A stretch of DNA of 64,000 nt, from assembly GCF_024158915.1 (NCBI RefSeq), contig NZ_JAMZGF010000001.1, forward strand, positions 145,078 to 209,077, read 5' to 3'. Numbering within the stretch: the first letter of the stretch is position 1; every line of letters starts with the position of its first letter. The notes beneath the pieces are model-generated. The model was given only the letters and a program-made list of their open reading frames with translations, did not search any database and was not told where the DNA came from. The translations under genes were made by a program, and so were the position numbers. Positions 45,544 through 53,914 of this stretch are shown one piece after another. Source of the stretch: Chryseobacterium sp. S0630 (GTDB lineage: Bacteria > Bacteroidota > Bacteroidia > Flavobacteriales > Weeksellaceae).

Positions 45544-45590
45544 ACATATTTCAGGCTGTTCAGCATAGGAGAATGTCGAATTCAAAGGCT
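45544..45590 (-). repeat. Duplicated leader sequence, copy in the acidic-gene leader
   Basis: It matches 45195-45240: CTTTGAATTC, then ATTC, then ATGCTGAACAGCC and TATGT in the same order and spacing. This indicates the promoter-plus-leader unit was duplicated as one piece. Confidence 0.55.
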
Positions 45591-45635
45591 TTTAAAAGTT
45601 TTTAAGGATTGTTGTTTTGTGTCTTTCTGATACTC

Positions 45636-45669
45636 CAAAGGTAGTGGGGCAAAGCGACAAAACTTGACG
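45636..45669 (-). promoter_or_regulatory. Shared WYL-locus promoter module C (acidic protein)
   Basis: Core CGACA-AAACT-TGACG at 45655-45669 (plus-strand reading) and minus-strand -7 TACCTTTG at 45636-45643, with an 11-bp gap. Confidence 0.75.
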
Positions 45670-45742
45670 TGTTTTAAAAAGATTTTTTAATTTTTAAATA
45701 TAATCTTAATAGCTTATATGAATGAGTTATAAGGTAAAAAGC

Positions 45743-46780
45743 TTATATTTTATTTTTAATGAGTTTCTGAACAATCTGGTTCAAAGTTTCTCGGTGATCA
45801 TCAATATAGCTCAATCCGGCTTGTATCAGATTTTCGATATTGGATCTTCTTACGTTATCCATTGCGGGAGACGCATTTTTCAGTGAAGGATTCAATCGGT
45901 AATAGTTTTTTTGATTTCTAAGTCCCAGTGTCTGAAACATCTGTTCCAGTTGATAATCCACTGTTTCTGCGTTGGCAGACATCAAAATGTCGACGATTGG
46001 GCTTACCCAGCCAATTTTTCCAGCCTTTTCCAGTTTTTTAAAAGAATAAGGTCTTGCTTCAATTCCTGTTCCGATAGAGACAATGATCATGTCATTTACA
46101 CTCGGATGGTTGGCTTTCTGATGGTTTTTTAAAACTTCTGCGAAAGGAATCTTTCTTGCTTCTGCATAAGCACAAAGCGCGGGATTATTAGCAAACATTC
46201 CTCCGTCAATCAAGCTGAAAATCTGGCCATACATGGATTTAATCTGAACAGGACTAAAATACGTAGGAGCCGCTGAAGTCGCTCTGCAGATATCTCTTAC
46301 ATAGAAATTGTCTGTGCTGAGGTTGGCTTTCCACGAGTTGAAAAGTTTTGCTCTTCTGTTCTCTATGTCATAACTTGTTATTAAACATGGTTTTATTAAT
46401 TCTTTTAATTCTAAATTTCCAAAGAAATCATTTAAGTTTTTTTCAAGAGCTTCCTGAGAAATTCTTTCATTCAATAATCCGAATGGATTGACCAGCTTTT
46501 CCCAAAAGGAAACCTGGAAGATGTCGCCGCCCTTTTCAGCATATAATTCCAGCCCTTTTTGAATGGAATATTTTGCTTTTCGGGTTTCATCAGGAGAGAG
46601 AATAATAGAAGCAATCAGACCGCCGGTGCTGCTGCCCGCTACCAGATCAAAATAATCTCCGAGCTTGGCAGTCGGCTTATCATAATACTGAAGCTGCTCT
46701 TCTATGTAACGCAGAATAATGCAGGTTACAATTCCCCTTATTCCACCTCCGTCCAAAGAAAGAATGGTTGTCTTTTTCAT
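45743..46780 (-). CDS. Patatin-like phospholipase
   Basis: The product (345 residues) has the patatin catalytic set: oxyanion loop SLDGGGIRG near residue 10, nucleophile elbow GSSTGG (about residue 50) and Asp in LIDGGMFANNP. It is soluble and close in layout to CapV, the cyclic-dinucleotide-activated phospholipase of CBASS, but no cyclase gene is nearby. A phospholipase expressed from the same promoter type as an endolysin and a toxin operon could breach the cell's own membrane. A 22-codon frame (46801-46869, MESQHFMTNQW) lies in its leader and may be an upstream open frame. Confidence 0.88.
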   Translation of the reverse strand: MKKTTILSLDGGGIRGIVTCIILRYIEEQLQYYDKPTAKLGDYFDLVAGSSTGGLIASIILSPDETRKAKYSIQKGLELYAEKGGDIFQVSFWEKLVNPFGLLNERISQEALEKNLNDFFGNLELKELIKPCLITSYDIENRRAKLFNSWKANLSTDNFYVRDICRATSAAPTYFSPVQIKSMYGQIFSLIDGGMFANNPALCAYAEARKIPFAEVLKNHQKANHPSVNDMIIVSIGTGIEARPYSFKKLEKAGKIGWVSPIVDILMSANAETVDYQLEQMFQTLGLRNQKNYYRLNPSLKNASPAMDNVRRSNIENLIQAGLSYIDDHRETLNQIVQKLIKNKI

Positions 46781-46909
46781 GTGATATTTTTAATGGTTTG
46801 TTAAAAGGACACATGCAATCTTAAATCTACAGAAGCCCATTGATTGGTCATAAAATGTTGAGATTCCATATTGAGATTTCATTGCTTTTTTTGTTGTTTT
46901 CTTATAAAG

Positions 46910-46943
46910 CAAAAGTAGTCTGAGGAGGCGACAGAACATGTCG
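46910..46943 (-). promoter_or_regulatory. Shared WYL-locus promoter module D (patatin)
   Basis: Core CGACA-GAACA-TGTCG at 46929-46943 (perfect arms, plus-strand reading) and minus-strand -7 TACTTTTG at 46910-46917, with an 11-bp gap. Confidence 0.78.
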
Positions 46944-46971
46944 TATTATATTTAATTTCAAATAAATGACA

Positions 46972-47472
46972 CTAAAAAACAACGTAATTCTGTTGGTCTT
47001 TTGGCATCTTCAAAAGCGTTCTCCAACTGGTTTTTACAGGGCCTTTTTTAGAGGGAATCGTCTTCTTTTCGAAGTGGGGAAGGTCTTTAAATGTTTTCCA
47101 GTTTCCACCCCAATCCCAGCCGTGTCTGGCAAAGATTTTTACACATTCGTACCAATCTGCAACTTTGTCATTATCCCAGTCCTTTGCGGTATCCCAGCTT
47201 GCTGTTTTCCCATCAATCATCAGGCAGATGTCTACGGCAAGTCCATAATTGTGGATGCTTTGCCCTGCCTTTGCATTGGTTACCTTTTTTCCTGAAGTAA
47301 TTCTTCCGATGGCATAAAGCTTTTCCTGCTCTTCAAAAGATCTTAATCCCTGAGTGATTCGTATCTTGGCTCTTCCGGTAAGGGCTTCATCACATTCCTG
47401 TATAATTTGCTTCACTTCATCTCTTACCAACGGGTGAAGTTTCTGAATCCTTTCTAAGGTTACTTTGTCCAT
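46972..47472 (-). CDS. M15 peptidase, endolysin-like (CwlK/phage type)
   Basis: The product (166 residues from ATG 47472, MDKVTLERIQKLHPLVRDEV) is a cytoplasmic-looking M15 peptidase with no signal peptide. Zinc and catalytic motifs are QSIHNYGLAVDI (SxHxxGxAxD) and the C-terminal DLPHFE. TQGLRSFEEQEKLYAIGR is shared with phage and CwlK-like L-Ala-D-Glu endopeptidases. Without an export signal it would need a holin or membrane damage to reach the wall, as phage endolysins do. It starts about 17-20 bases after the predicted start site of module E. Confidence 0.87.
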   Translation of the reverse strand: MDKVTLERIQKLHPLVRDEVKQIIQECDEALTGRAKIRITQGLRSFEEQEKLYAIGRITSGKKVTNAKAGQSIHNYGLAVDICLMIDGKTASWDTAKDWDNDKVADWYECVKIFARHGWDWGGNWKTFKDLPHFEKKTIPSKKGPVKTSWRTLLKMPKDQQNYVVF

Positions 47473-47493
47473 ATTTCTTATTTTGTTATAGAA

Positions 47494-47527
47494 CAAAAGT
47501 ATAGCGCAGAGACGACGAAACTTGACG
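47494..47527 (-). promoter_or_regulatory. Shared WYL-locus promoter module E (endolysin)
   Basis: Core CGACG-AAACT-TGACG at 47513-47527 (plus-strand reading) and minus-strand -7 TACTTTTG at 47494-47501, with an 11-bp gap. The ATG follows 22 bp after the -7 element. Confidence 0.72.
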
Positions 47528-47708
47528 TGTTTTATTTAAATTTTGTTTAAAATTCTATAACATTCAGCCTTAGGCAAAAAACATAATAAGAAAAGAGATT
47601 TAGCAACAAATAACTCATCTGTACATCCAAAAAATGAGAAAAAATTGCTTTTAAATTTTCAAAAATCAAATAGAAGTAGTAAATATGATGGATAAAACAC
47701 AATAGTAA

Positions 47709-49292
47709 ATGCATACGATCCTACCTTTTTTATTGGCCATGGTTGCAGCCATTGTACTGCTCAATATGTGGGCTGCAAAATTAAAAATTGCTTATCCTAT
47801 TTTGCTCGTTGTATTCGGGTTGCTTGTTAGTTTTGTACCAGGTCTTCCGGTTGTAAAGATCAATCCGGATCTTATCTTTTTTATATTTTTACCTCCTCTT
47901 TTATTTGAAGCTGCGTGGTCTATTTCCTTTAAAGAAATGAAACGATGGTGGCGCATTATCGGAAGTTTTGCCTTTTTAGTAGTCTTTTTTACAGCGCTGG
48001 CAGTGGCGGTGACAGCCAATTATTTTATTCCCGGATTTACACTTGCTCTCGGGTTTTTGTTGGGTGGTATCGTATCTCCACCTGATGCAGTGAGTACAGG
48101 AGCGATCATGAAATTTGTAAAAATACCGTCTACCACATCTGCTATTCTGGAAGGAGAAAGTTTATTGAATGATGCTTCTTCATTAATTATATTCCGTTTT
48201 GCTTTGATTGCTGTAGGAACCGGACAATTTATATGGCAGGAAGCTTCATTAGACTTTGTATGGATGATCATCGGAGGTGCAGGAATCGGCTTACTATTGG
48301 CGTGGATCTTTGTACAGGTTCATAAAAGGCTCCCTACAGAAGCTTCTTCGGATATTGCTTTAACGATTATTGAACCTTATCTGATGTATTGGATAGCAGA
48401 ACAGTTTCATGCTTCCGGAGTTTTAGCTGTGGTTTGCGGAGGTTTGTATATGTCAGGCAAACGATTGATATTTCTCAACAGTACCAGCCGAATTATGGGC
48501 TATAGTGTATGGCAGAGCTTTGTATTTATTCTGAATGGCATCGTTTTCTTAATCATCGGGCTTGAACTTCCTGAAATTGTTGGCGGGTTGAGATCAGAAG
48601 GAATTCCTTTAAGAATAGCAATCCAATATGGAGTGCTGGTGACTGGTATTCTGATTGCCGCCAGAATCATAAGCTCTTATGCTGCTATGCTGGCTACATT
48701 GATTTTCCGGCCAAGTGTTGCTCCCCGTGCTTCTTCGGCAAGAAGACGGCTGTTGATGCCTTTGATGCTTGGTTGGACCGGAATGAGAGGTGTTGTTTCA
48801 TTGGCTGCTGCACTTGCCATTCCGATTACCCTTGAAAACGGACTTCCTTTTCCCAACAGAAATCTTATCCTCTTCATTACTTTCGTGGTGATTCTTCTTA
48901 CATTACTCGTACAAGGACTTACCTTGCCATACTTCATCAAATATGGACATGTATTTGATGATTTTACAGATGAAGAGAAAGATAAAAAGGCCAGAGAAGA
49001 AATAAAACATCAACTGAAACAGCATGTTTATCATTTTCTTAAAAATAAGCATGAAAATGAACTGAACAGCCATGCAGGATTAGAAAGAATGCTGAAACAA
49101 TGGGAGGAAAAGATCCAGACCAATAATACTGAATGGATGAATGAAAAGACCAAAGATATCTTTTTTGAAATGCTGGAAAGCCAGAGACAGTTTCTTTCAG
49201 AATTGAATAAAGATATTTCTGTCAACGAAGAAATTATCCGCCATCAGCTCTATCAGCTCGACCTTGAGGAAGAACGGTTAAGGATGATTTAA
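47709..49292 (+). CDS. Na+/H+ antiporter, CPA1 (NhaP) family
   Basis: The product (527 residues) has about twelve membrane segments over residues 1-410, with the CPA1 motifs PPLLFEAAW, GGIVSPPDAVSTGAIM, LEGESLLNDASSLI (the ND of the ion site) and GWTGMRGVVSLAAALAIP. A 100-residue charged cytoplasmic tail follows. It exports Na+ or K+ in exchange for H+. It is the only plus-strand gene inside the WYL-controlled segment, and module F is placed to transcribe antisense into its 3' end. Confidence 0.93.
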   Translation: MHTILPFLLAMVAAIVLLNMWAAKLKIAYPILLVVFGLLVSFVPGLPVVKINPDLIFFIFLPPLLFEAAWSISFKEMKRWWRIIGSFAFLVVFFTALAVAVTANYFIPGFTLALGFLLGGIVSPPDAVSTGAIMKFVKIPSTTSAILEGESLLNDASSLIIFRFALIAVGTGQFIWQEASLDFVWMIIGGAGIGLLLAWIFVQVHKRLPTEASSDIALTIIEPYLMYWIAEQFHASGVLAVVCGGLYMSGKRLIFLNSTSRIMGYSVWQSFVFILNGIVFLIIGLELPEIVGGLRSEGIPLRIAIQYGVLVTGILIAARIISSYAAMLATLIFRPSVAPRASSARRRLLMPLMLGWTGMRGVVSLAAALAIPITLENGLPFPNRNLILFITFVVILLTLLVQGLTLPYFIKYGHVFDDFTDEEKDKKAREEIKHQLKQHVYHFLKNKHENELNSHAGLERMLKQWEEKIQTNNTEWMNEKTKDIFFEMLESQRQFLSELNKDISVNEEIIRHQLYQLDLEEERLRMI

Positions 49293-49320
49293 TCTATGCC
49301 ATAATTTTTGTTTTTGAAAA

Positions 49321-49354
49321 CAAAACTACAGCGCTAATGCGACAAAACATGTCG
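49321..49354 (-). promoter_or_regulatory. Shared WYL-locus promoter module F (orphan, antisense to the antiporter)
   Basis: Core CGACA-AAACA-TGTCG at 49340-49354 (perfect arms, plus-strand reading) and minus-strand -7 TAGTTTTG at 49321-49328, with an 11-bp gap. No minus-strand gene follows; transcription would run into the antiporter gene from its 3' end. Confidence 0.68.
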
Positions 49355-49442
49355 TATTATAAAATTTTATTCATTTGTTTTTCAATGTGTTAAATATGAT
49401 GTTAATTGTGGTTTAAAAGATTGTTTTATTCTTTAAAAACTA

Positions 49443-49450
49443 TAATTTTG
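49443..49450 (+). promoter_or_regulatory. -7 promoter element of the Y-family polymerase gene
   Basis: TAATTTTG matches TAnnTTTG and lies 24 bp before ATG 49475. It lies inside a longer upstream frame, which supports the later start. Confidence 0.5.
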
Positions 49451-49474
49451 TATAGATTTTACTATGCAATTGTC

Positions 49475-50746
49475 ATGTACGCTCTGGTAGATTGTAACAA
49501 TTTTTTTGTTTCCTGTGAAAGGACTTTAGATCCTGATCTTGAAGGCAAGCCCGTTGTGGTTCTTTCCAACAACGATGGATGTGTTGTATCCAGAAGCAAA
49601 GAAGCAAAAGACCTTGGAATTCCTATGGCAGCTCCAGCATTTAAGTACAAAGAGCTTTTTCAGAAACATGATGTGAAAAGTTTTTCTGCAAAATTTGAAC
49701 TGTATAATTACAAAAGCCAGCAGGTTATCAATATTGCCAAATCGTATGTCATTGACCATGAGGTTTACAGTATCGATGAGCTTTTTCTTGATTTGACAGG
49801 ATTCAAATATATTGATATGTATGAGTATTGTCTTAAAATCAGGAATGAAATTGATGAGAAAGAAAATATTCCCGTAAGCATAGGAATTGCACCCACCAAA
49901 ACATTATGTAAAGTGGCAAACAGAATCGTAAAAGAATTTCCGAATAATTTTAAAGGAGTGTATATTCTGGATACTCCTGAAAAAATTGAAAAAGCTCTGA
50001 AATGGCTCAACATAGGAGATGTATGGGGAATTGGAAGAAGGCTTGCTGCCAAAATGAACGATAGTGGAGTGTATAAAGCATGGGATCTTCTTCAGAAACC
50101 TGAAATGTGGGTTCGAAAAGTGATGGGAATTCATGGCGTAAGAATGATTCATGAATTGAGAGGAATTCGTCAGCTGGAACTGGATGCTCCTTCTCCAAAG
50201 AAATCCATCGCAGTCACCCGAAGCTTTATGCAGATGCTCACCAAGAAAGAAGAAGTACGGGAAAGAGTAGAAACGTTTGGAATGTATTGCTCGGAAAGAC
50301 TCAGGAAGCAGAATACCTGCTGTAAAATGATTACCGTTTTTGTGCAGACCAATCGATTCAGAAAAGATTTACCTGAATACAAAAATGCAATGACCAGAAT
50401 TCTTTCAAATCCTACCAATTCGTCTATCCTTATCGGAAGAGTGGTCAATGAACTTTTTGAGGCCATTTACAGAGATGGGTTTCATTATAAGAGAGCAGGA
50501 GTAATGGTGAATGATTTTGTTCCTGAAGATCAGAGACAGATCGGTCTTTTCGAAGAAGATATTCAAAACCAGCATCTTCCTGTGATGAAAGCTATGGATG
50601 CGATGAACCGAAAATTTGGAAAGGATAAAGTACGCCTTGGAAGCATGAGCGGAGAAAATACTTTTGGTCGTGCAAAACTCTCCCCGGAATATGAAGCCTT
50701 CCTGAAAAAAAATACATTGCCGGAAGCGAACTTCAGATTTCATTAA
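49475..50746 (+). CDS. umuC: Y-family DNA polymerase (UmuC-like)
   Basis: The product (423 residues from ATG 49475) is a translesion polymerase of the UmuC/Pol V catalytic type. Active-site motifs are ALVDCNNFFVSCERTLDP, VVVLSNNDGCVVSRS and YSIDELFLDLTG; a helix-hairpin-helix-like thumb (WGIGRRLAAKMNDSGV) and the UmuC C-terminal domain follow. No umuD-like gene lies beside it. It is a typical DNA-damage gene next to the WYL-regulated set, which may be coincidence since its own promoter differs from the shared module. Confidence 0.91.
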   Translation: MYALVDCNNFFVSCERTLDPDLEGKPVVVLSNNDGCVVSRSKEAKDLGIPMAAPAFKYKELFQKHDVKSFSAKFELYNYKSQQVINIAKSYVIDHEVYSIDELFLDLTGFKYIDMYEYCLKIRNEIDEKENIPVSIGIAPTKTLCKVANRIVKEFPNNFKGVYILDTPEKIEKALKWLNIGDVWGIGRRLAAKMNDSGVYKAWDLLQKPEMWVRKVMGIHGVRMIHELRGIRQLELDAPSPKKSIAVTRSFMQMLTKKEEVRERVETFGMYCSERLRKQNTCCKMITVFVQTNRFRKDLPEYKNAMTRILSNPTNSSILIGRVVNELFEAIYRDGFHYKRAGVMVNDFVPEDQRQIGLFEEDIQNQHLPVMKAMDAMNRKFGKDKVRLGSMSGENTFGRAKLSPEYEAFLKKNTLPEANFRFH

Positions 50747-50804
50747 GACCTATTTTTAATTCAAAAAACTTTGCTTATTTTCCGCTTTCATTATTTCTTA
50801 TCGA

Positions 50805-51080
50805 ATGGAAAATAAATGTACTGATATCAATAATTTATTAGAAAAACTGTCTCTGGAAGATCTTTCCGGGTATGAATTTGTGGATTATTGGGATGCAGAT
50901 ACTACAGCTTTAGGACTGAAGAAGGGCAATGTTCTTATCTATATTTCAGCATATGACTATTATAAAACCACTGGCTATGATATCATTATTGAGGAACTTG
51001 AAACAGGAGCAATATTGAAATCGGAAGATAATAGATCATACGATGAACTTATTAATGACATTCAATTTTTTCTGAAATAA
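50805..51080 (+). CDS. Small protein of unknown function
   Basis: A 91-residue acidic soluble protein starting MENKCTDINNLLEKLSLEDL, with no signal peptide or membrane segment. A predicted helix is followed by beta strands (NVLIYISAYDYY, YDIIIEELETGAIL) and a final helix (YDELINDIQFFLK). It has no motif I recognise. The size and acidic character are seen in many immunity proteins, but no toxin is next to it. Confidence 0.6.
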   Translation: MENKCTDINNLLEKLSLEDLSGYEFVDYWDADTTALGLKKGNVLIYISAYDYYKTTGYDIIIEELETGAILKSEDNRSYDELINDIQFFLK

Positions 51081-51238
51081 TATTTTTCTTCAAAAAACAT
51101 AAATTCTTTAAAAATTTCTATTGAAATAAGGTTTTGATTTTATTTTTAATAGTAAAATTCCGTATTTTGATAATGTAAAATATTGCTCTATTTTGTTGTT
51201 TGTCAATTAATTATGTGTTTGTGGTAGAGGTTGGGCTA

Positions 51239-51270
51239 TTGCAGGAGATCTGCTTTTACATTTATCTTTG
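51239..51270 (+). promoter_or_regulatory. Promoter of the C1q-like gene set
   Basis: TTG at 51239-51241 and TATCTTTG at 51263-51270 are 21 bp apart, fitting the flavobacterial TTG-N17-23-TAnnTTTG pattern. It sits 36 bp before ATG 51307 and excludes an earlier start at 51268. Confidence 0.6.
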
Positions 51271-51306
51271 GCCAAGAATTGTACACGTTTTAAAACCACA
51301 AATTAC

Positions 51307-52167
51307 ATGAAAAATCTAAGTATTTTGATGAAGGGAATACTGTTTCCTTTGTGCTTCTCAATAATTTATTCAAAAGCGCAGGTAGGTATTAACACTTCAA
51401 ACCCTCAAACCACTTTCCATGTGGATGGAGCAAAAGATAATCCCTCATCCGGAGCTCCATCTTCTATCCAAATAGCTAATGATGTTGCTATCACTTCTGC
51501 CGGAGAAATAGGGATTGGAACCTTAACGCCAGCTGTTAAAATAGACACCCGTTCAGCAACAAATTCAGACAACTCAATCGGAATAGGAGAAACCAGCCAG
51601 ACCGCTTCAGCAGCAGGTGGAGGAGCTGTAAGATATAATCCGCTGAATGGTGGAAAGATGCAGTATTCTGATGGTGTGATATGGCAGGACCTTATTTCTT
51701 CCCCTACTAAAGCGGTAGTTGTTGCCAATCTTCAGGCAGCTAACTTTGCGGTAAAAATTCCCTATCAGGTTTCTACAGGTGTTGCGGGATGGACGGAAGT
51801 TTCCGATCCAACAGGGAATTTTACTCCCGGAACAGGTGTTTTTATAGCTCCAAGAACCGGGGTGTATCTTATTTCTTTTACGTATGACTTTGTAAGAATT
51901 CCTATCGTTTCAGGCTACTTTTCAGAAGCAAGATATGTTGTGAACGGAAATACTACGGTAAAGAAATGCGTAAAATCTTACTCCAATATTTCAAAACAGG
52001 CACAGGTGGCCGGATCGTGTGTTGCCGGAGTTCAGTTGAACAAAGGAGATACGCTTCAGCCTTATATCTATCAGTCTGTTTATAACGGAAACCTGAGCCT
52101 GAGAACAGATACATCTTCTGCAAGCAATGAATATGGCTTTGTAAATCTTTCTATTTTAGAACAATAA
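51307..52167 (+). CDS. Exported C1q-like protein, paralog 1
   Basis: A 286-residue exported protein: signal peptide (MKNLSILMKGILFPLCFSII to SKAQ), a short QVGINTSNPQTTFHVDG start seen in flavobacterial surface proteins, a middle linker and a C-terminal beta-rich domain with GTGVFIAPRTGVYLISFTYD, like the core strands of C1q/TNF jelly rolls. Two Cys in the C-terminal domain (VKKCVKS, AGSCVAG) recur in the other two copies. It likely forms trimers and binds a ligand outside the cell. It begins a run of three. Confidence 0.72.
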   Translation: MKNLSILMKGILFPLCFSIIYSKAQVGINTSNPQTTFHVDGAKDNPSSGAPSSIQIANDVAITSAGEIGIGTLTPAVKIDTRSATNSDNSIGIGETSQTASAAGGGAVRYNPLNGGKMQYSDGVIWQDLISSPTKAVVVANLQAANFAVKIPYQVSTGVAGWTEVSDPTGNFTPGTGVFIAPRTGVYLISFTYDFVRIPIVSGYFSEARYVVNGNTTVKKCVKSYSNISKQAQVAGSCVAGVQLNKGDTLQPYIYQSVYNGNLSLRTDTSSASNEYGFVNLSILEQ

Positions 52168-52172
52168 CACAT

Positions 52173-52991
52173 TTGAATATGAGAAAAATATTAGGACTGG
52201 CTTTGGTCATTGGCTGTGGCATAGGGATGAAAGCACAGATAGGAATCAATATGTCTTCTCCGGAAGCAACTGTACATATAGACGGGCAAAAAAATACCAC
52301 TGTTTCTATACCTTCCAGCTACTACGATGATGTTGTCATTACTCAATCTGGAAATGTAGGAATAGGAACAAAATCTCCCAAAACAAGGCTTGACCTGAGA
52401 TCAGGAGAACGTTTAAATGCAATAGGAATCGGAGGAACTTCACAGGCTGCTTCTGCAGCAAAGGCCGGAGCGATGAGGTATAATTCCGGAGCTCAGGATC
52501 TGAGCTATTCTAACGGGACAACCTGGGTAGCACTGGCTCATAAGGCTCCCAATGATTTTGTGGATGCAGAAAATGCTTCCCTACAAAGCTTCAATGATGG
52601 AGTACAGACAGCTGTTATCGGCTGGACTAAGAAAACAGATGTGAATAGCAGCTTTAATGCAGGTACAGGAACTTTTACCGCTTCAAAAACGGGGGTGTAT
52701 ATCGTGTCATTTACCTTTTCACTGGCTTCGGGAAGTATTGCAAATGATTCAAGGTATGAAACTTTGATTCAGACCAATTCAGCCTCTTCTTCAACCAATA
52801 AGGTATTCAAATGTGTAGGAAGTTACCCTGGAAACAATACCATTGGAAACCGTGTTGCAGGAAACTGTTCCGGCATTTTTAACCTGAACCAGGGAGATAA
52901 TATTACAGTAAGCCTGAATCAGAAACTGGGAAGTTCAAAAACACTGGACACGGATTCTACGCTAACTTCTTTAAGTATTTTCGGATTATAA
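52173..52991 (+). CDS. Exported C1q-like protein, paralog 2
   Basis: A 272-residue exported protein 5 bp after paralog 1, with signal MRKILGLALVIGCGIGMKAQ, the IGINMSSPEATVHIDG start, and GTGTFTASKTGVYIVSFTFS plus FKCVGSYP/AGNCSGIF in the C-terminal domain. It keeps the paired Cys of the other copies while the linker differs, so the three copies are diverged rather than recent duplicates. Confidence 0.7.
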   Translation: MNMRKILGLALVIGCGIGMKAQIGINMSSPEATVHIDGQKNTTVSIPSSYYDDVVITQSGNVGIGTKSPKTRLDLRSGERLNAIGIGGTSQAASAAKAGAMRYNSGAQDLSYSNGTTWVALAHKAPNDFVDAENASLQSFNDGVQTAVIGWTKKTDVNSSFNAGTGTFTASKTGVYIVSFTFSLASGSIANDSRYETLIQTNSASSSTNKVFKCVGSYPGNNTIGNRVAGNCSGIFNLNQGDNITVSLNQKLGSSKTLDTDSTLTSLSIFGL

Positions 52992-52999
52992 AAAGATAC

Positions 53000-53914
53000 A
53001 TGATGAAAAAGAATTGTTTACTGATTTTAATGACTTTAAGTTTCCAGTGTGCATTTTCACAAATTGGAATCAATACCCCAAACCCGCAAGGTATTTTACA
53101 TATTGACGGACAGAAAGATAATCCTTCTTCCGGATCAACATTTACACCCGCTCAGCAGGCTAATGATATGCTTGTAAATAATACAGGGAAACTAGGAGTA
53201 GGAACTTTGAGCCCGGCTGTAAAAGTAGACGCCAGAAATTCCGGAAACGGAGCGATTGGTTTTGGAACTTCTACTTTAACAGCTGTTGCAGCAGATGAAG
53301 GGGCAGTATGCTATAACAGCGGCGTAGAATATTCCAACGGAAATGAATGGCTTCCTTTGCTGACAGCTCAGCCTGCCAGTAATAAAGTGATTGTGATTGC
53401 AGCCAAAACAACGAATAACGTGAAGCTTGCAACTCCAGCCACACCAACCGTAACTGCCGGTTTGCAGAACAGGGCGAGTAACTACTTGGTAGATTGGAGT
53501 AAAACCTTTGAAAGTAACTCCGGCACGACCTTCAATGCCGGCACGGGAATTTTTACAGCACCCAGAAACGGAATTTATGTAGCCACTTTCACCACGGACC
53601 TGGCTCCATTGGCCATTAATTATACTACAGATCCTTTAAATCCTATTCAGATAGAAGCCATCTGGCAGCTTTATGATAATACGGCAGGATTGGCTGCCTC
53701 CAATATTGTCAATACAGTGAAATGTGCCAATACCATGTCCTCAAACAGTGTCGGAAATATTGATGCCGGAAGTAACTGTACCGCTTCATTCTATATGACG
53801 GCAGGACAAAGACTAATGCCTTATATCTGGTTTAATTTAAATAACTCAAACGTTGCGAATTTCTCGCTTAATAATACGGGAGGTTATAATAATCTTACCA
53901 TAGCAGAACAGTAA
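53000..53914 (+). CDS. Exported C1q-like protein, paralog 3
   Basis: A 304-residue exported protein 8 bp after paralog 2, with signal KNCLLILMTLSFQCAFSQ, IGINTPNPQGILHIDG and DNPSSGSTFTPAQ, and GTGIFTAPRNGIYVATFTTD in the C-terminal domain. The Cys pair is in TVKCANTM and GSNCTASF. Its stop touches the end of the converging regulator gene (53915), leaving no room for a terminator between them. Confidence 0.7.
   Translation: MMKKNCLLILMTLSFQCAFSQIGINTPNPQGILHIDGQKDNPSSGSTFTPAQQANDMLVNNTGKLGVGTLSPAVKVDARNSGNGAIGFGTSTLTAVAADEGAVCYNSGVEYSNGNEWLPLLTAQPASNKVIVIAAKTTNNVKLATPATPTVTAGLQNRASNYLVDWSKTFESNSGTTFNAGTGIFTAPRNGIYVATFTTDLAPLAINYTTDPLNPIQIEAIWQLYDNTAGLAASNIVNTVKCANTMSSNSVGNIDAGSNCTASFYMTAGQRLMPYIWFNLNNSNVANFSLNNTGGYNNLTIAEQ

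Noticed and set aside
45508..45585. N-terminal extension of the acidic protein from a TTG
   Set aside because: The extension lies in the leader segment that is duplicated in front of the LRR gene, so it is regulatory or repeat DNA rather than coding.
45743..46780. CBASS defence system around the patatin gene
   Set aside because: No cyclic nucleotide synthase (CD-NTase) gene or Cap accessory gene is nearby.
35385..47472. A complete phage tail, tailocin or contractile injection system
   Set aside because: Only fibre-like, endolysin-like and toxin genes are present; no sheath, tube, baseplate, tape-measure or ATPase gene was seen.
49340..49474. Module F as the promoter of the Y-family polymerase gene
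   Set aside because: On the plus strand there is no TAnnTTTG element 11 bp from the core; the correct spacing exists only on the minus strand, and the polymerase gene has its own -7 element at 49443.
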